Source of the DNA: Fuerstiella marisgermanici
Lineage (GTDB): Bacteria > Planctomycetota > Planctomycetia > Planctomycetales > Planctomycetaceae
Reading direction: 5' to 3'
Assembly: GCF_001983935.1 (NCBI RefSeq)
Contig: NZ_CP017641.1
Span: 8,234,001 to 8,298,000 of the forward strand
Length of the DNA stretch: 64,000 bases
Below are positions 8,426 through 17,883 of this stretch, piece by piece. Every line of letters starts with the position of its first letter. The first letter of the stretch is position 1. The notes under the pieces were generated by a model. The model made no database searches. It was given only the letters and a program-made list of their open reading frames with translations, and was not told the origin of the DNA. Both the position numbers and the translations under genes were made by a program.

Positions 8426-10258
8426 TCACATCGTCCTTTCTGCAGTCGCCGAAGCTTGACCGCGATCTTTGGAATAAATTTGTACCGCATAGTTTCCAAT
8501 CGACAACGCAGCTGTTGCGGGGTATCCGTCTCGCGACGATGCTTTCGCAGCCACTTTATGAGTCTCGTGGCCAGCGAAGTCTTCGCTGTAGGATTTTCGG
8601 TCACTGTTGAATCTCAAAATCCAGTCGCCCGTCGACGGGAATCCTACTTCGTAGTTGTCTCGGGCCTGATCCGCGAAATTCACCACCACGACAACGTCGT
8701 CGCCGTCTCCACCATCCATCCAGCGATGGAAGGCGATTAACTTATCAGCGTTATTAACGTGGTGAACGTTGACGTGCTGGCCTGTGAGCCCGCGCGTCGT
8801 GCCTTGTGAATTTAGCCGGAGTGCAATCAGATCCCGATAAACATCTGCAATACCTTTGAAATCTTTCGCTCGGTCCCAATCCAGCGGATCGCCATCGTCG
8901 AACCAGCCGTCTTCAAGAAGCTCCTGCCCCTGCATAAGCATCGGGATTCCCGGAGCTGTCATGACCAGACCGGCGGCCAGGACAGAACGCTTTTGAGCGA
9001 AGCGGCTGTCTGCGTGTCCCGGTGTGATTTCTTCAGGCACGCGTGATTTGCCATTGGCAATTTCGTCATGCGATTCACTGTAGATGACTCGCTCGAAAGC
9101 ATCGTGGTTGTAGCGAAACGTGATGGCGTTTCGCACAGTTTCCATGTTGCGATCAGAATCTTCGATTTGTTGTACGACGTCACGAATCGGATGAACGAAA
9201 TTGGCATCCCATTGTGCAGAAAACCCTGCCCCGCCCTCGTCGATTTGGCGAGTCAGATAGCTATCACTTTGCAGGTCTTCAGCGACCAGCAGCTTGCCAG
9301 GAAACTTTGCCGCGACGTCACCGTTGATCCACTGCATCAGCGACCAGCCCTCAGGGATATCCGAAGGGGCAACGACGTCGACTTTGCGGATGTACGCGGT
9401 CATGTCGTATCGCAGTCCGTCCACGCGATATTCGTTAAGCCACATCATCGCGTTGTCATGGATGAATCGACGCACTTCATCCCGACCGTAGTCGGGGCGA
9501 GTATCACCCCACGGAGTGTTCGATCGATCGTCGTTATAGAAGTAGATGCCGCCCTTGCCGTTTTCACTCCAACCATCGAACTGCCAAAGATCCAGATCGC
9601 TGGGGCCGAAGTGGTTGTAGACGACATCCATGATGACAGCGATTCCCGCTGCGTGAGCCGCCTTGACGAATTCCTTAAACGCGCGCGGTCCACCGTAAGC
9701 CTGTTCGATCGCAAAGATGTGTGCTGGGTTATAGCCCCACGAAAAGTCTCCCGCGAACTCGGCGACCGGCATGATCTCCACCGCATTCACGCCGAGTTTT
9801 CTCAGGTGTGGAAGGCGCTCTATCGCGTCAGAAAACTGTCCAGGCACGTCGGGAGTCGATCGGTTAAAGGTTCCGACGTGCAATTCATAGATCACAAGCT
9901 CGTTATGATTCGCAATCTGAAAATCGTCCTGGTCCCAATCGAATTCAGGATCGTGAACAACCGCGTTTCCCACCGAGTTCGTCACTTCGCGAGCGTATGG
10001 ATCGATTCGTTCAATGCGTTGCTCACCATTAGCGATGACAAACTTATATTCATCACCAACGCTCGCTTCCGATGACTCAGCATACCAGTAGCCGTTGCCT
10101 TCGGACTGCATCGGCAGATCGTTCTTCCAGTCATTGAAATCGCCGATCACGGCTACAGCGTCCGCGTGCGGTGCCCAGACTCGAAATGCCACACCTTTAT
10201 CGAACAGAATCGCTCCCATACCTTCCACGCGCGACGTTGGTTCCAGCACTGCAGACAT
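8426..10258 (-). CDS. GH13 alpha-glucan branching enzyme-like protein
   Basis: The 610-aa protein has an N-terminal CBM48-like beta domain (about residues 15-105: FRVWAPHA, GDFNDW), then a GH13 barrel with VYNHFG, the nucleophile region DGLRYDM, the acid region VAEDLQ and the third Asp region ESHDEIANGKS. The last resembles the SHDEV.HGK block of branching enzymes. It is shorter than E. coli GlgB (728 aa). It is the first gene of a tight minus-strand run with the PLP/FAD genes; how glucan metabolism connects to them is unclear. A trehalose-type GH13 remains possible. Confidence 0.82.
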   Translation of the reverse strand: MSAVLEPTSRVEGMGAILFDKGVAFRVWAPHADAVAVIGDFNDWKNDLPMQSEGNGYWYAESSEASVGDEYKFVIANGEQRIERIDPYAREVTNSVGNAVVHDPEFDWDQDDFQIANHNELVIYELHVGTFNRSTPDVPGQFSDAIERLPHLRKLGVNAVEIMPVAEFAGDFSWGYNPAHIFAIEQAYGGPRAFKEFVKAAHAAGIAVIMDVVYNHFGPSDLDLWQFDGWSENGKGGIYFYNDDRSNTPWGDTRPDYGRDEVRRFIHDNAMMWLNEYRVDGLRYDMTAYIRKVDVVAPSDIPEGWSLMQWINGDVAAKFPGKLLVAEDLQSDSYLTRQIDEGGAGFSAQWDANFVHPIRDVVQQIEDSDRNMETVRNAITFRYNHDAFERVIYSESHDEIANGKSRVPEEITPGHADSRFAQKRSVLAAGLVMTAPGIPMLMQGQELLEDGWFDDGDPLDWDRAKDFKGIADVYRDLIALRLNSQGTTRGLTGQHVNVHHVNNADKLIAFHRWMDGGDGDDVVVVVNFADQARDNYEVGFPSTGDWILRFNSDRKSYSEDFAGHETHKVAAKASSRDGYPATAALSIGNYAVQIYSKDRGQASATAERTM

Positions 10259-10259
10259 T

Positions 10260-10839
10260 TAAGTTATTCCAGAAGAAAGAGGATGATTAGCGAAGCGTGT
10301 CCTGGTCGCCCCGCGAGGGTCGACACCGCAAAGGCAAAAGCTGTGCCGGATTATTGTGGAGCGGCAGAATGGGCACTGCAGAGCCGAAATCTTCAGGATC
10401 TAGCGCAATGTCGACCGCCTGCTGCGAGCGTGACACTACGTTACTGACTAACGAAAACTGAAGGGCTGGAGGCCACTGTGGTCGGTCATCGACCAGGCGT
10501 CGGAACACATTCGTTGTCTGAGCGCTTGCTGGCTGTGCAGCGGTGAATCTCGAATGCCAGATTTCATGGGGCCAGTGTGAACGAGGGGCGGGGTCACGCG
10601 AGTTCTGCCGTGGTCAAATCCATCGGCGAACTGATTGAAAAAGGCCGCCGCTGCCATTCGACAGTGGCTCCGCAGGGCAGATTCTCTGAACGACGACACC
10701 GCTCTGAAACGAGCGCGCACCGATGTGGGTGAACGATGACGCCGATGCATAGGAAATCTGAGCGTTCAACACTGCCTGACGCTACGAATGTTCGGCCGCA
10801 AATTCGCCACAGGGACTGGCTGGCTCACACAGCTACGCT
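10260..10839. other. Non-coding stretch, no gene seen
   Basis: About 580 bp lie between the GH13 start and the acetyltransferase stop. The open frames here are short, Arg/Ser/His-rich and have no convincing ribosome site. It should hold the promoter of the GH13-led operon. Confidence 0.5.
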
Positions 10840-11412
10840 TCACTTCACAGGCGGCTCATCAGTGATCTCGCGCACGACGCGACACGGATTGCCCACGGCC
10901 ACGACGCCATCCGGAATGTCTTTCGTCACCACGCTCCCGGCCCCAATGACGGTTTTCGATCCGATCGTTACGCCGGGCAGAATGATGGCTCCGCCGCCGA
11001 CCCACACGTCGGAACCAATCGTGACCGGCTGACCGAATTCATGAGTTCGGCGTTGCTGTGCATTTAACGGATGCGTGGCGGTATAGATCTGCACGGCCGG
11101 GCCGAAGAAAGCAAAGTCGCCGATCGCTACCTTGCAAACATCAAGGACCACGCAGTTAAAGTTGAAGTAAACCTGTTCACCCAAAAAAATATTGCTGCCG
11201 TAGTCGCAGTAGAACGGTGGCTGTACACAGACGGAATCGCCGCCGCTGGCGAATAGCTCGGCCAGAATACGGCGTCGAACTTCCGACTGTGATTCACGGG
11301 TTGCATTCAGGTCCCAACAAAGATCACGCGCTTGCTCGCGTGCTTGGACTAACTCCGGATCTGATGCATTGTAGACCTCGCCTGCCAGCATCCGTTCACG
11401 CTCAGACGTCAT
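10840..11412 (-). CDS. Maltose/sugar O-acetyltransferase (left-handed beta helix)
   Basis: The 190-aa protein begins MTSERERMLAGE, the normal start of the Maa/LacA/NodL group, followed by hexapeptide repeats (GSNIFLG, IGDFAFFG, IGSDVWVGGG, ILPGVTIGSKTVIGAGSVV). The catalytic His is in TATHPL. It should transfer acetyl from acetyl-CoA to a sugar hydroxyl in the cytoplasm. ATG at 11412 overlaps the upstream phosphoesterase stop by 4 bp (ATGA), which settles the start against one 9 codons upstream. Confidence 0.92.
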   Translation of the reverse strand: MTSERERMLAGEVYNASDPELVQAREQARDLCWDLNATRESQSEVRRRILAELFASGGDSVCVQPPFYCDYGSNIFLGEQVYFNFNCVVLDVCKVAIGDFAFFGPAVQIYTATHPLNAQQRRTHEFGQPVTIGSDVWVGGGAIILPGVTIGSKTVIGAGSVVTKDIPDGVVAVGNPCRVVREITDEPPVK

Positions 11413-12302
11413 CGCGCCGACGCCGTCTCGGACTTCCATGTGTAGTCGTTTTGCTTGTGGAATCCCTGGATTTCGATGGTGCCGTCAGGTCGGTATGTCA
11501 TCAGTGAGTAGCCGTTATTGTCGACGCCGCTGCCTTCTACCATCGCGACCATTGTGCAGTAGTGAATGCCGCCGATGTCTTTTACCGCGTTCGAATGGCT
11601 GTGACCCTGGAAAACGGCTCGCACGTTGCCATTCGCTTCCAGAAGTTTTCGGATATCAGCACAGTTTCGCACGCCGTGATTGTTGCTGACGTCAAGTCTC
11701 TGATGAGCGAACACGATCACAGGCAGCTTGGTCGACTTAAGGTCGGCTTGCAGCCACTCCTGTTCTGCGGCCGGGATATTGGGGTCTGTCCATTTGAAGT
11801 TCTTTCGTTGATACGGTACGCCATCGCTGCGAAAACAGGCGTCCAGCACGACGAAGTGGACGCCCCCATGATCGAAGGAATAGTAAGACTTCTCTTGCTG
11901 CACCGTACCAAGAAATTCGCTTTTGGTGAGCGTGTCGACGCAATGATTGCCGAGCACATAATGTCGTTTGTCGCAGATCGCCGCGAACTTCTTATTGATT
12001 GTTTTTAGGTAGCGCTGTTCGGTTTCAACGGTGTCCGCCGCATCAATCAGGTCGCCCAGCTCGACCAGGAAGTCAGGCTTGTCGCGTTGAAATTGTTCCG
12101 CTGCTTTGTCCAGCTTGCTCAGCGTTTCGCGGTAATGGCGGTTTCCTGCCGGTGGCTTGTCTGCGTAGTGCAGGTCAGTGACGATTCCGACCTGCACTGT
12201 TGAATTCGGTGCCTGCGCGAATGACGGGCGGGACGATGCCGCCGCCGTTAGCATCAATGTTCCATTTTGCAGAAAAGTGCGTCGCCCGATTTGAAGTCTC
12301 AT
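11409..12302 (-). CDS. Tat-exported calcineurin-like metallophosphoesterase
   Basis: The 297-aa protein has a twin-arginine signal (GRRTFLQ, then a hydrophobic stretch ending about residue 30). Metallophosphoesterase motifs follow in order: VTDLHYAD, LGDLIDA, LGNHCVD, FAHQRLD and QGHSHSN. It should bind two metal ions and hydrolyse a phosphomono- or diester outside the cytoplasm. The gene overlaps the acetyltransferase start, so the two form a small operon. The substrate is unknown. Confidence 0.9.
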   Translation of the reverse strand: MRLQIGRRTFLQNGTLMLTAAASSRPSFAQAPNSTVQVGIVTDLHYADKPPAGNRHYRETLSKLDKAAEQFQRDKPDFLVELGDLIDAADTVETEQRYLKTINKKFAAICDKRHYVLGNHCVDTLTKSEFLGTVQQEKSYYSFDHGGVHFVVLDACFRSDGVPYQRKNFKWTDPNIPAAEQEWLQADLKSTKLPVIVFAHQRLDVSNNHGVRNCADIRKLLEANGNVRAVFQGHSHSNAVKDIGGIHYCTMVAMVEGSGVDNNGYSLMTYRPDGTIEIQGFHKQNDYTWKSETASAR

Positions 12303-12545
12303 GTCGTGGTATTCCGTTCTTTGTGCAATTCAGTACAGCAATCTCGAAGTGTGCATTTAAATGGTTCTGCGAGCCCGCGTCCAGGCGGTTTTTCTTCAGT
12401 GACGGAAACTGAAGTCGCTGGTGCAGTCCACATGCGTTTCGATGTTCGATCAGTCGCGTTACACTAGCCGCGTGCAGAAATCCGGGAAGAGATCGCGGGG
12501 CCTGTGCTTTGAATTGAATGGTGGCGAAATTGAAGGGGAATTGTG

Positions 12546-14051
12546 ATGCAGGTCTCAACCGTATTTTCTCAAGCAACCCCGGAAGCAAACCCCGTTGCTA
12601 TTGACGATTCGACCCCGTTTCGAATTCTTGTCATGGGGGACTTCGGTGCCGACAAGGCGTGGGGAAAGCCTCGGCCGATTGATCGTGACAACTTCGACGA
12701 AGTCTTCTCGAAGCTGAATGTTAAAGTGGAGATCGCCGGAGACGCCAACCTTCCGCGGATGACGGTGCGACTTGAAGAGCCCGATGGTTTTCATCCGGAC
12801 AGGTTGTACCAGCAGCTTGAGGTTTTTGAATCGCTGCGAGCCCGTCGACAGCGGCTGGAGAATGACGACACGTTTGCGGATGAAGCGGCCGCAATTCGAC
12901 AGGCTGATCAATCCCGTTCCGAAGGAGAAAGACCCGCTGTAGCGCCAGCAGATGTTGCTTCGGCTGCAGTTGATCCGAGCGACATTCTGGACCAGGCGGT
13001 GCAACAGACATCGGCCGCTCAGTTGCCGATCGCGGAGCAGATTGCCAAAGGCAGTGTCAACGTTGATCAACTGGTGCGTCAGATTGTGGCTCCTTATGTT
13101 CTGGACAAGGCCGATCCTCGCAAGCCTGAATTCATTGCAGCAGTTGATAGCGCCATTTCTGAAGTGATGCGGCGCGTGCTGCATTCGCCCGAGTTCCAGC
13201 AGGTCGAAGCGGCGTGGCAGGGAGTTCGCATGCTGATTCGGCGTCTGGAAACAGATGCTTCGTTGCAGGTCAGCTTGCTCAACGTATCTCAACAAGATCT
13301 GGCGGAAGACCTCTGCGCAGATGACGACCTCACCCGTTCAAAGCTTTATCAACTACTGGTCGAAGAGACATCGGTACCCGGATCCGAACCGTGGGCGCTG
13401 GTCGTCGGCAGCTATACCTTCGATAACAGTCTGGCGGACACCGCATGTCTGGGCCGGGTGGCTCAGGTGCATGCCGCGACTCGATCGGTCTTTGTCGCCG
13501 GAGCCGAACCCAGGATTGTTGGTGCTAACGATCTCGCTGCAACGCCGCATCCCAACGACTGGGGCGAGGTTGATGCGGAGGCTCAGAAACGCTGGAACGA
13601 ACTGCGGCAACACCCCGCTGCGGCTCATGTGGTGCTGACAATGCCGCGAGTGCTGGGGCGGCGACCTTATGGCGCAGAATCAGATCCGATTGACGAATTT
13701 CGTTTCGAAGAAATCCCGGACGGGACGGCTCACAATGCCTACCTGTGGGTGAACTCAGCGTTTGCAGTGGCAACGATGATAGGGCAAGGATTCAGCACCC
13801 ACGGTTGGGCGTGCTGGCAGGCCTGGCAGCCCAGCTTTGACGGCCTGCCGATCTTTATCTACGAAGACGAAGACGGCGATTCTGTTGTGCAGCCATGTGG
13901 CGAAGTGGAATTGATTCTGTCGGCAGGCGAGGTGCTTTCGCAGGTCGGTATTACGGCCGTACATTCGGTGCGCGGGGACGGCGCGGTCCTGATTCCGGCC
14001 GTGAGATTGCTTTCGTCAGCCGACGATGCAGCGACTTTTTCGTGGCAATAA
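12546..14051 (+). CDS. Fused type VI secretion sheath protein (TssB-TssC)
   Basis: This 501-aa protein has an N-terminal region (about residues 20-105) with the TssB/IglA signature FRILVMGDFG, IDRDNFDEV and GFHPD. An Ala/Asp-rich linker (about 105-170) follows, then a TssC/IglB region with SPEFQQVEAAWQGVRML. In classical systems the two sheath subunits are separate genes that polymerise into the contractile sheath. No other T6SS gene (TssK, ClpV, Hcp, VgrG, TssM) is nearby. ATG at 12546 follows GGGGAA; a GTG lies one codon upstream. Confidence 0.82.
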   Translation: MQVSTVFSQATPEANPVAIDDSTPFRILVMGDFGADKAWGKPRPIDRDNFDEVFSKLNVKVEIAGDANLPRMTVRLEEPDGFHPDRLYQQLEVFESLRARRQRLENDDTFADEAAAIRQADQSRSEGERPAVAPADVASAAVDPSDILDQAVQQTSAAQLPIAEQIAKGSVNVDQLVRQIVAPYVLDKADPRKPEFIAAVDSAISEVMRRVLHSPEFQQVEAAWQGVRMLIRRLETDASLQVSLLNVSQQDLAEDLCADDDLTRSKLYQLLVEETSVPGSEPWALVVGSYTFDNSLADTACLGRVAQVHAATRSVFVAGAEPRIVGANDLAATPHPNDWGEVDAEAQKRWNELRQHPAAAHVVLTMPRVLGRRPYGAESDPIDEFRFEEIPDGTAHNAYLWVNSAFAVATMIGQGFSTHGWACWQAWQPSFDGLPIFIYEDEDGDSVVQPCGEVELILSAGEVLSQVGITAVHSVRGDGAVLIPAVRLLSSADDAATFSWQ

Positions 14052-14466
14052 GCGACGGCCAGCCCCCGGACCGCGGACCACGCAAGCGATGATTAGCCAT
14101 GCCTGCCGCCGGACTACGTCGACGACGTTTAGCGTATCAATACTTTCGGACATTTAGGGATTCCGTGGAAACAATTCAGACTGGACGACGGATCTGCGCC
14201 GACTTCTCGCACAGCAATATTGGCCCCATTAATGGCGAGTGAGAGCGTGATTTTGTTCAATGTAGATACTCAAGGAGTGTGCCCATCGCAAGCGGAAAGT
14301 CGGGCCATTCCCGGTTTGCTGGACTTCGCAAGGTTCGTCTCACGAAATCTGACCTGAATTATCAAAAACCCCGTTTCCTCGGGGAGCCTGACTGCTACGT
14401 CGTGATCTACTACAACTCAGAACCCTGATCTGCCTGCTTCCGCGAAAACTCAGTGAGCTGCATGAA
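14052..14466. other. Intergenic stretch, no gene seen
   Basis: About 415 bp lie between two plus-strand genes. It contains one small G+C hairpin (CCCCG/CGGGG, 14364-14384) with a T-run on the minus strand, but no minus-strand gene that would need it. Presumably it carries the promoter for the gene at 14467. Confidence 0.45.
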
Positions 14467-17109
14467 ATGTCGAACTGCCTGACTTCGTTTCAAAACCTGT
14501 CGCGTCTCGCCACTTTCACGTTCGGAATGATCGCTGCAATCGGTATTTCTTCTGCCGACGATGCGGTAAAGATGCCCCAGCAAGGCATTTGCGCTCACCG
14601 AGGTGCCAGCGACACTCACCCGGAGAACACGCTGGCAGCGTTCCGGGAAGCGATCATGCTGGGCGCTCAGATGATCGAATTCGACGTGGCACTGACCAAA
14701 GATCAACAGCTCGTCCTGATGCACGATTCCACCATCGATCGCACAACAGACGGCAAAGGCCGAGTGACCGATTTCACGCTCAGCGAACTTCAAAAGCTGG
14801 ACGCGGGATCATGGAAGAATGCCAAATTCAAAGGCGAACGCATTCCAACGTTGCGGGCCGCTCTGGGCATGATGCCGGACAACATCTGGCTGAACGTGCA
14901 TCTTAAAGGAGGCACAAAGCTGGCTGAAGATACCGCTCGAACGATCATAGCCGCCGAACGAACTCATCAGTGCTTTCTGGCTTGCAGTCGCGCCTCGGCT
15001 GCTGCCGCAAGGGCCGTGGATGACAGGATCTTGTTCTGCAACATGGACCGTCAGAGTAATTCGCAGCAGTACGTCGATGAAACGATCGCCGCACAGGCCA
15101 ACTTCATTCAGCTCTTCGGCGGAAATTCTGTCGAGCCGAAACATACCGCACAGCTACGAGATGCGGGACTTCGCATCAACTATTGCTGCGCCAACGATGC
15201 AGCGAAGGTTGAAGCATTGTTTGAAGCTGGCGTCGAATTCCCCCTGGTGGACATGCTGGCAGAAATGCTGGTCGTCGCGGACAAACGAGGCATCGAACGG
15301 CTGACTCCCGTTTATCTGCCGCGTGCGGGAGCGGCTGATGAGAAAAAAGCCGCGCCGGTCTTCAAAGACGGCGAAGCTCAAATCGTGCCTGGCTTTGAAG
15401 ATGACAAGCTGTGGATTCACCACGATCTGTGGGTGGAAACGGAATTCGATTCTGATGGCAACGGCAAACCCGATCGCATGCACGTTAGCGTCACTCGACA
15501 ACGCCAAACGGATACTGAAGGCCTGAAGGTTCCGGCTGTCTATGTGTCGAGTCCCTATTTCTCCGGGACGGCGTCCGGCACTCGCAACTTTTTCTGGGAT
15601 CCTCGTCAGGAACACAACCAGCCGCCACCCAAACACAGTGATCCGCCGAGCGTTAAGTTTCAGCATCGCCGAGTCGTGATTTCGAAGTCGCACTGGAAAG
15701 ACTGGCTGCCGCGCGGGTTTGCAGTCGTGCATTCGGCGTCTCCTGGAACGGGCCTGTCGCAGGGCTGCCCGACCATTGGCGGCGACAACGAATCTCTGGC
15801 TCCCAAAGCCGTCGTCGAGTGGCTGAACGGTCGCGCCGCTGGATTTACGACACCAACTGGAAATCGAAAAGTCGAAGCGTTTTGGTGTACGGGCAACGTG
15901 GGGATGACGGGCACTTCTTACAACGGCACAATTCCGCTGGCCTGCGCGACCACGGGCGTTGATGGATTGAAGGCAATTATTCCAATCGCTCCAAACACAT
16001 CGTACTACCACTACTACCGTTCGAATGGACTTGTGCGACATCCCGGCGGTTACATGGGAGAAGACATTGATGTGCTTTACAACTACGTCAACAGCGGTGA
16101 CCCCGATCGTCGCGAATTCTGCAATTGCAACGTCCGCGATAAAGAAATGGCGGAAGGATTCGCTCGCGACACAGGTGACTACAACGACTTCTGGGCGGGC
16201 CGCGATTACCTGAACGATCTGAAGCCGATGAAAGCGGCTCTGCTGATGGCTCACGGGTTCAACGACTGGAACGTGATGCCCGAACACAGCGTGCGAATCT
16301 ACAAAGCGGCTCAGGCTGCTGGACTTCCGGTGCAGTGCTATTTCCACCAGGCGGGTCACGGGGGCCAACCGCCAATGAAAATGATGAACCGGTGGTTTAC
16401 TCGGTACTTGTACAATGTTGAAAATGGAGTTGAAAACGATCCCAAGGCGTGGATCGTGCGGGAAAACGAGGATCGTCAGAAGCCGACGTCTTACGCTGAT
16501 TACCCCAACCCCGGCGCGAAGCTTGTCACGTTGAAACCTGGTAAAGGTGGCTCACAGAAAGGGACGCTTGCTCTGACTGAATCCGACGGTCAGGGCACTG
16601 AGAAAATCGTTGACAACTTTTCATTTAGCGGTTCAACCCTGGCCAAGGCTGACTGGACTCAGCACCGCCTGCTGTACGTCACCGACCCTCTGCCACAGCC
16701 TGTTCACATTTCCGGTTTCGCCAAATTCCGTACGCGATTGGCGTGCAACAAGCCGGCAGCTAACTTCTCTGTGTGGCTGGTATCTTTGCCCTGGAACGAA
16801 GGTTCGAAAGCGAAGATCTACGATAACATTATTACGCGAGGTTGGGCTGATCCGCAGAACTACAAGTCGCTGACCGACGGTGAGCCATTAGAACCGGGGA
16901 AATTCTACGACCTCGAATTCGAACTCCAACCGGACGACCACATTGTTCCAGCCGGACAGCAAATTGGTCTGATGATTTTTTCCTCCGACCGCGAGTTTAC
17001 ACTTTGGCCAAAACCGGGCACGGAACTCACAATCGACCTGGATGCGACATCGCTACGGCTGCCTGTCGTCGGCGGTGAGGCGCCCTTCTCCGCGGCTACC
17101 AAACCGTAA
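14467..17109 (+). CDS. GDPD / CocE-type X-Pro dipeptidyl-peptidase fusion
   Basis: The 880-aa exported protein joins two enzymes. Residues about 38-265 form a glycerophosphodiester phosphodiesterase: H44-R45, PEN at 52-54, E71/D73 and H86. Residues about 300-880 form an alpha/beta hydrolase of the CocE/NonD/PepX type with the triad S484 (GTSYNG), D600 (FNDWN) and H631 (AGHGG), plus a C-terminal jelly-roll-like region ending in TLWPKPGTEL. Both catalytic sets look intact. A hydrophobic segment at about 13-30 is a signal peptide. The pairing of a lipid-headgroup diesterase with a peptidase/esterase is unusual. Confidence 0.87.
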   Translation: MSNCLTSFQNLSRLATFTFGMIAAIGISSADDAVKMPQQGICAHRGASDTHPENTLAAFREAIMLGAQMIEFDVALTKDQQLVLMHDSTIDRTTDGKGRVTDFTLSELQKLDAGSWKNAKFKGERIPTLRAALGMMPDNIWLNVHLKGGTKLAEDTARTIIAAERTHQCFLACSRASAAAARAVDDRILFCNMDRQSNSQQYVDETIAAQANFIQLFGGNSVEPKHTAQLRDAGLRINYCCANDAAKVEALFEAGVEFPLVDMLAEMLVVADKRGIERLTPVYLPRAGAADEKKAAPVFKDGEAQIVPGFEDDKLWIHHDLWVETEFDSDGNGKPDRMHVSVTRQRQTDTEGLKVPAVYVSSPYFSGTASGTRNFFWDPRQEHNQPPPKHSDPPSVKFQHRRVVISKSHWKDWLPRGFAVVHSASPGTGLSQGCPTIGGDNESLAPKAVVEWLNGRAAGFTTPTGNRKVEAFWCTGNVGMTGTSYNGTIPLACATTGVDGLKAIIPIAPNTSYYHYYRSNGLVRHPGGYMGEDIDVLYNYVNSGDPDRREFCNCNVRDKEMAEGFARDTGDYNDFWAGRDYLNDLKPMKAALLMAHGFNDWNVMPEHSVRIYKAAQAAGLPVQCYFHQAGHGGQPPMKMMNRWFTRYLYNVENGVENDPKAWIVRENEDRQKPTSYADYPNPGAKLVTLKPGKGGSQKGTLALTESDGQGTEKIVDNFSFSGSTLAKADWTQHRLLYVTDPLPQPVHISGFAKFRTRLACNKPAANFSVWLVSLPWNEGSKAKIYDNIITRGWADPQNYKSLTDGEPLEPGKFYDLEFELQPDDHIVPAGQQIGLMIFSSDREFTLWPKPGTELTIDLDATSLRLPVVGGEAPFSAATKP

Positions 17110-17181
17110 GGGGGCGCTTTGGTGTGTGGCCACAGAAAGGCTGTGGCCACGGCAAGACGCGCCTGTCGTTCGTTCGGCCCG

Positions 17182-17883
17182 TTACTTTGTATCTTGCCGT
17201 TGGCCCAACGTTGCAAGATGCTTACTCAGCACGCGACTCGTCGCTTCGCATTTTGCGGCGCCCGAACCTTTGCACTGCTGCAGGGCCATTAGTGTGCCGA
17301 GGTTCTCAACAGTGTCGATGTCGTACCACGGTTGCAGCAGGTTGACTGAGAGTTGGTGTCGGCGTGCGGCGCGCAGGGTGTCCAGTAGAGTTGTGGGAGC
17401 ACTCCAGACGACGTCTGTGAATAATTCAGCAGCAGCGGCGGGGTCCTTCAACCCAATCAGCACGAAGCCACCGTCATTTGCCGGAGCGATCACTACGTCG
17501 CAGCCGTCCAGTTCTTGAAACGCACTTTCGATGATCGCATCAGGCATGTCCGGGCTGTCTGAACCGATCAGCACCGCTTTGTATCCGGGCTGCTGAATCG
17601 CTTCGCGAAAGAACCATTCGATCCGTCCGCCCAGTCCTGAATCCGGTTGGAACCAAAGCTGCGCGTTGTTTGGAAGTCGTTCTGAAAACCAGTCGCGGGT
17701 ATTTGCGTCGTCCGGAGTGACCGCTGCAACGAAACTGTCTGCAAGGTCGCCGCAGCGCAGTAGCAGGTCCTCAACAAAGGCTGCGTACAGTTCAACGGCG
17801 GCGTGATCTCCGATTGTTGCGGCCAGTCGAGTCTTCGTTTTTCCCGGCGTGGGGTGCCGAGCAAACATGCCGAGGACGTTCAT
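17182..17883 (-). CDS. TIGR04282-type nucleotidyltransferase-like protein (DUF2064)
   Basis: The 233-aa protein opens with FARHPTPGKTKTRLA, the signature of the DUF2064/TIGR04282 branch of GT-A-fold transferases. GSDSPDMP and PANDGGFVLIGL follow, which are the metal and nucleotide loops in this fold. These proteins are related to CofC-like guanylyltransferases and small glycosyltransferases. The exact reaction is not known. Its start overlaps the stop of the upstream glutaredoxin-like gene by 4 bp. Confidence 0.88.
   Translation of the reverse strand: MNVLGMFARHPTPGKTKTRLAATIGDHAAVELYAAFVEDLLLRCGDLADSFVAAVTPDDANTRDWFSERLPNNAQLWFQPDSGLGGRIEWFFREAIQQPGYKAVLIGSDSPDMPDAIIESAFQELDGCDVVIAPANDGGFVLIGLKDPAAAAELFTDVVWSAPTTLLDTLRAARRHQLSVNLLQPWYDIDTVENLGTLMALQQCKGSGAAKCEATSRVLSKHLATLGQRQDTK

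Noticed and set aside
12555-13295. 246-aa minus frame opposite the T6SS sheath gene
   Set aside because: Antisense shadow; the plus strand has clear TssB/TssC motifs.
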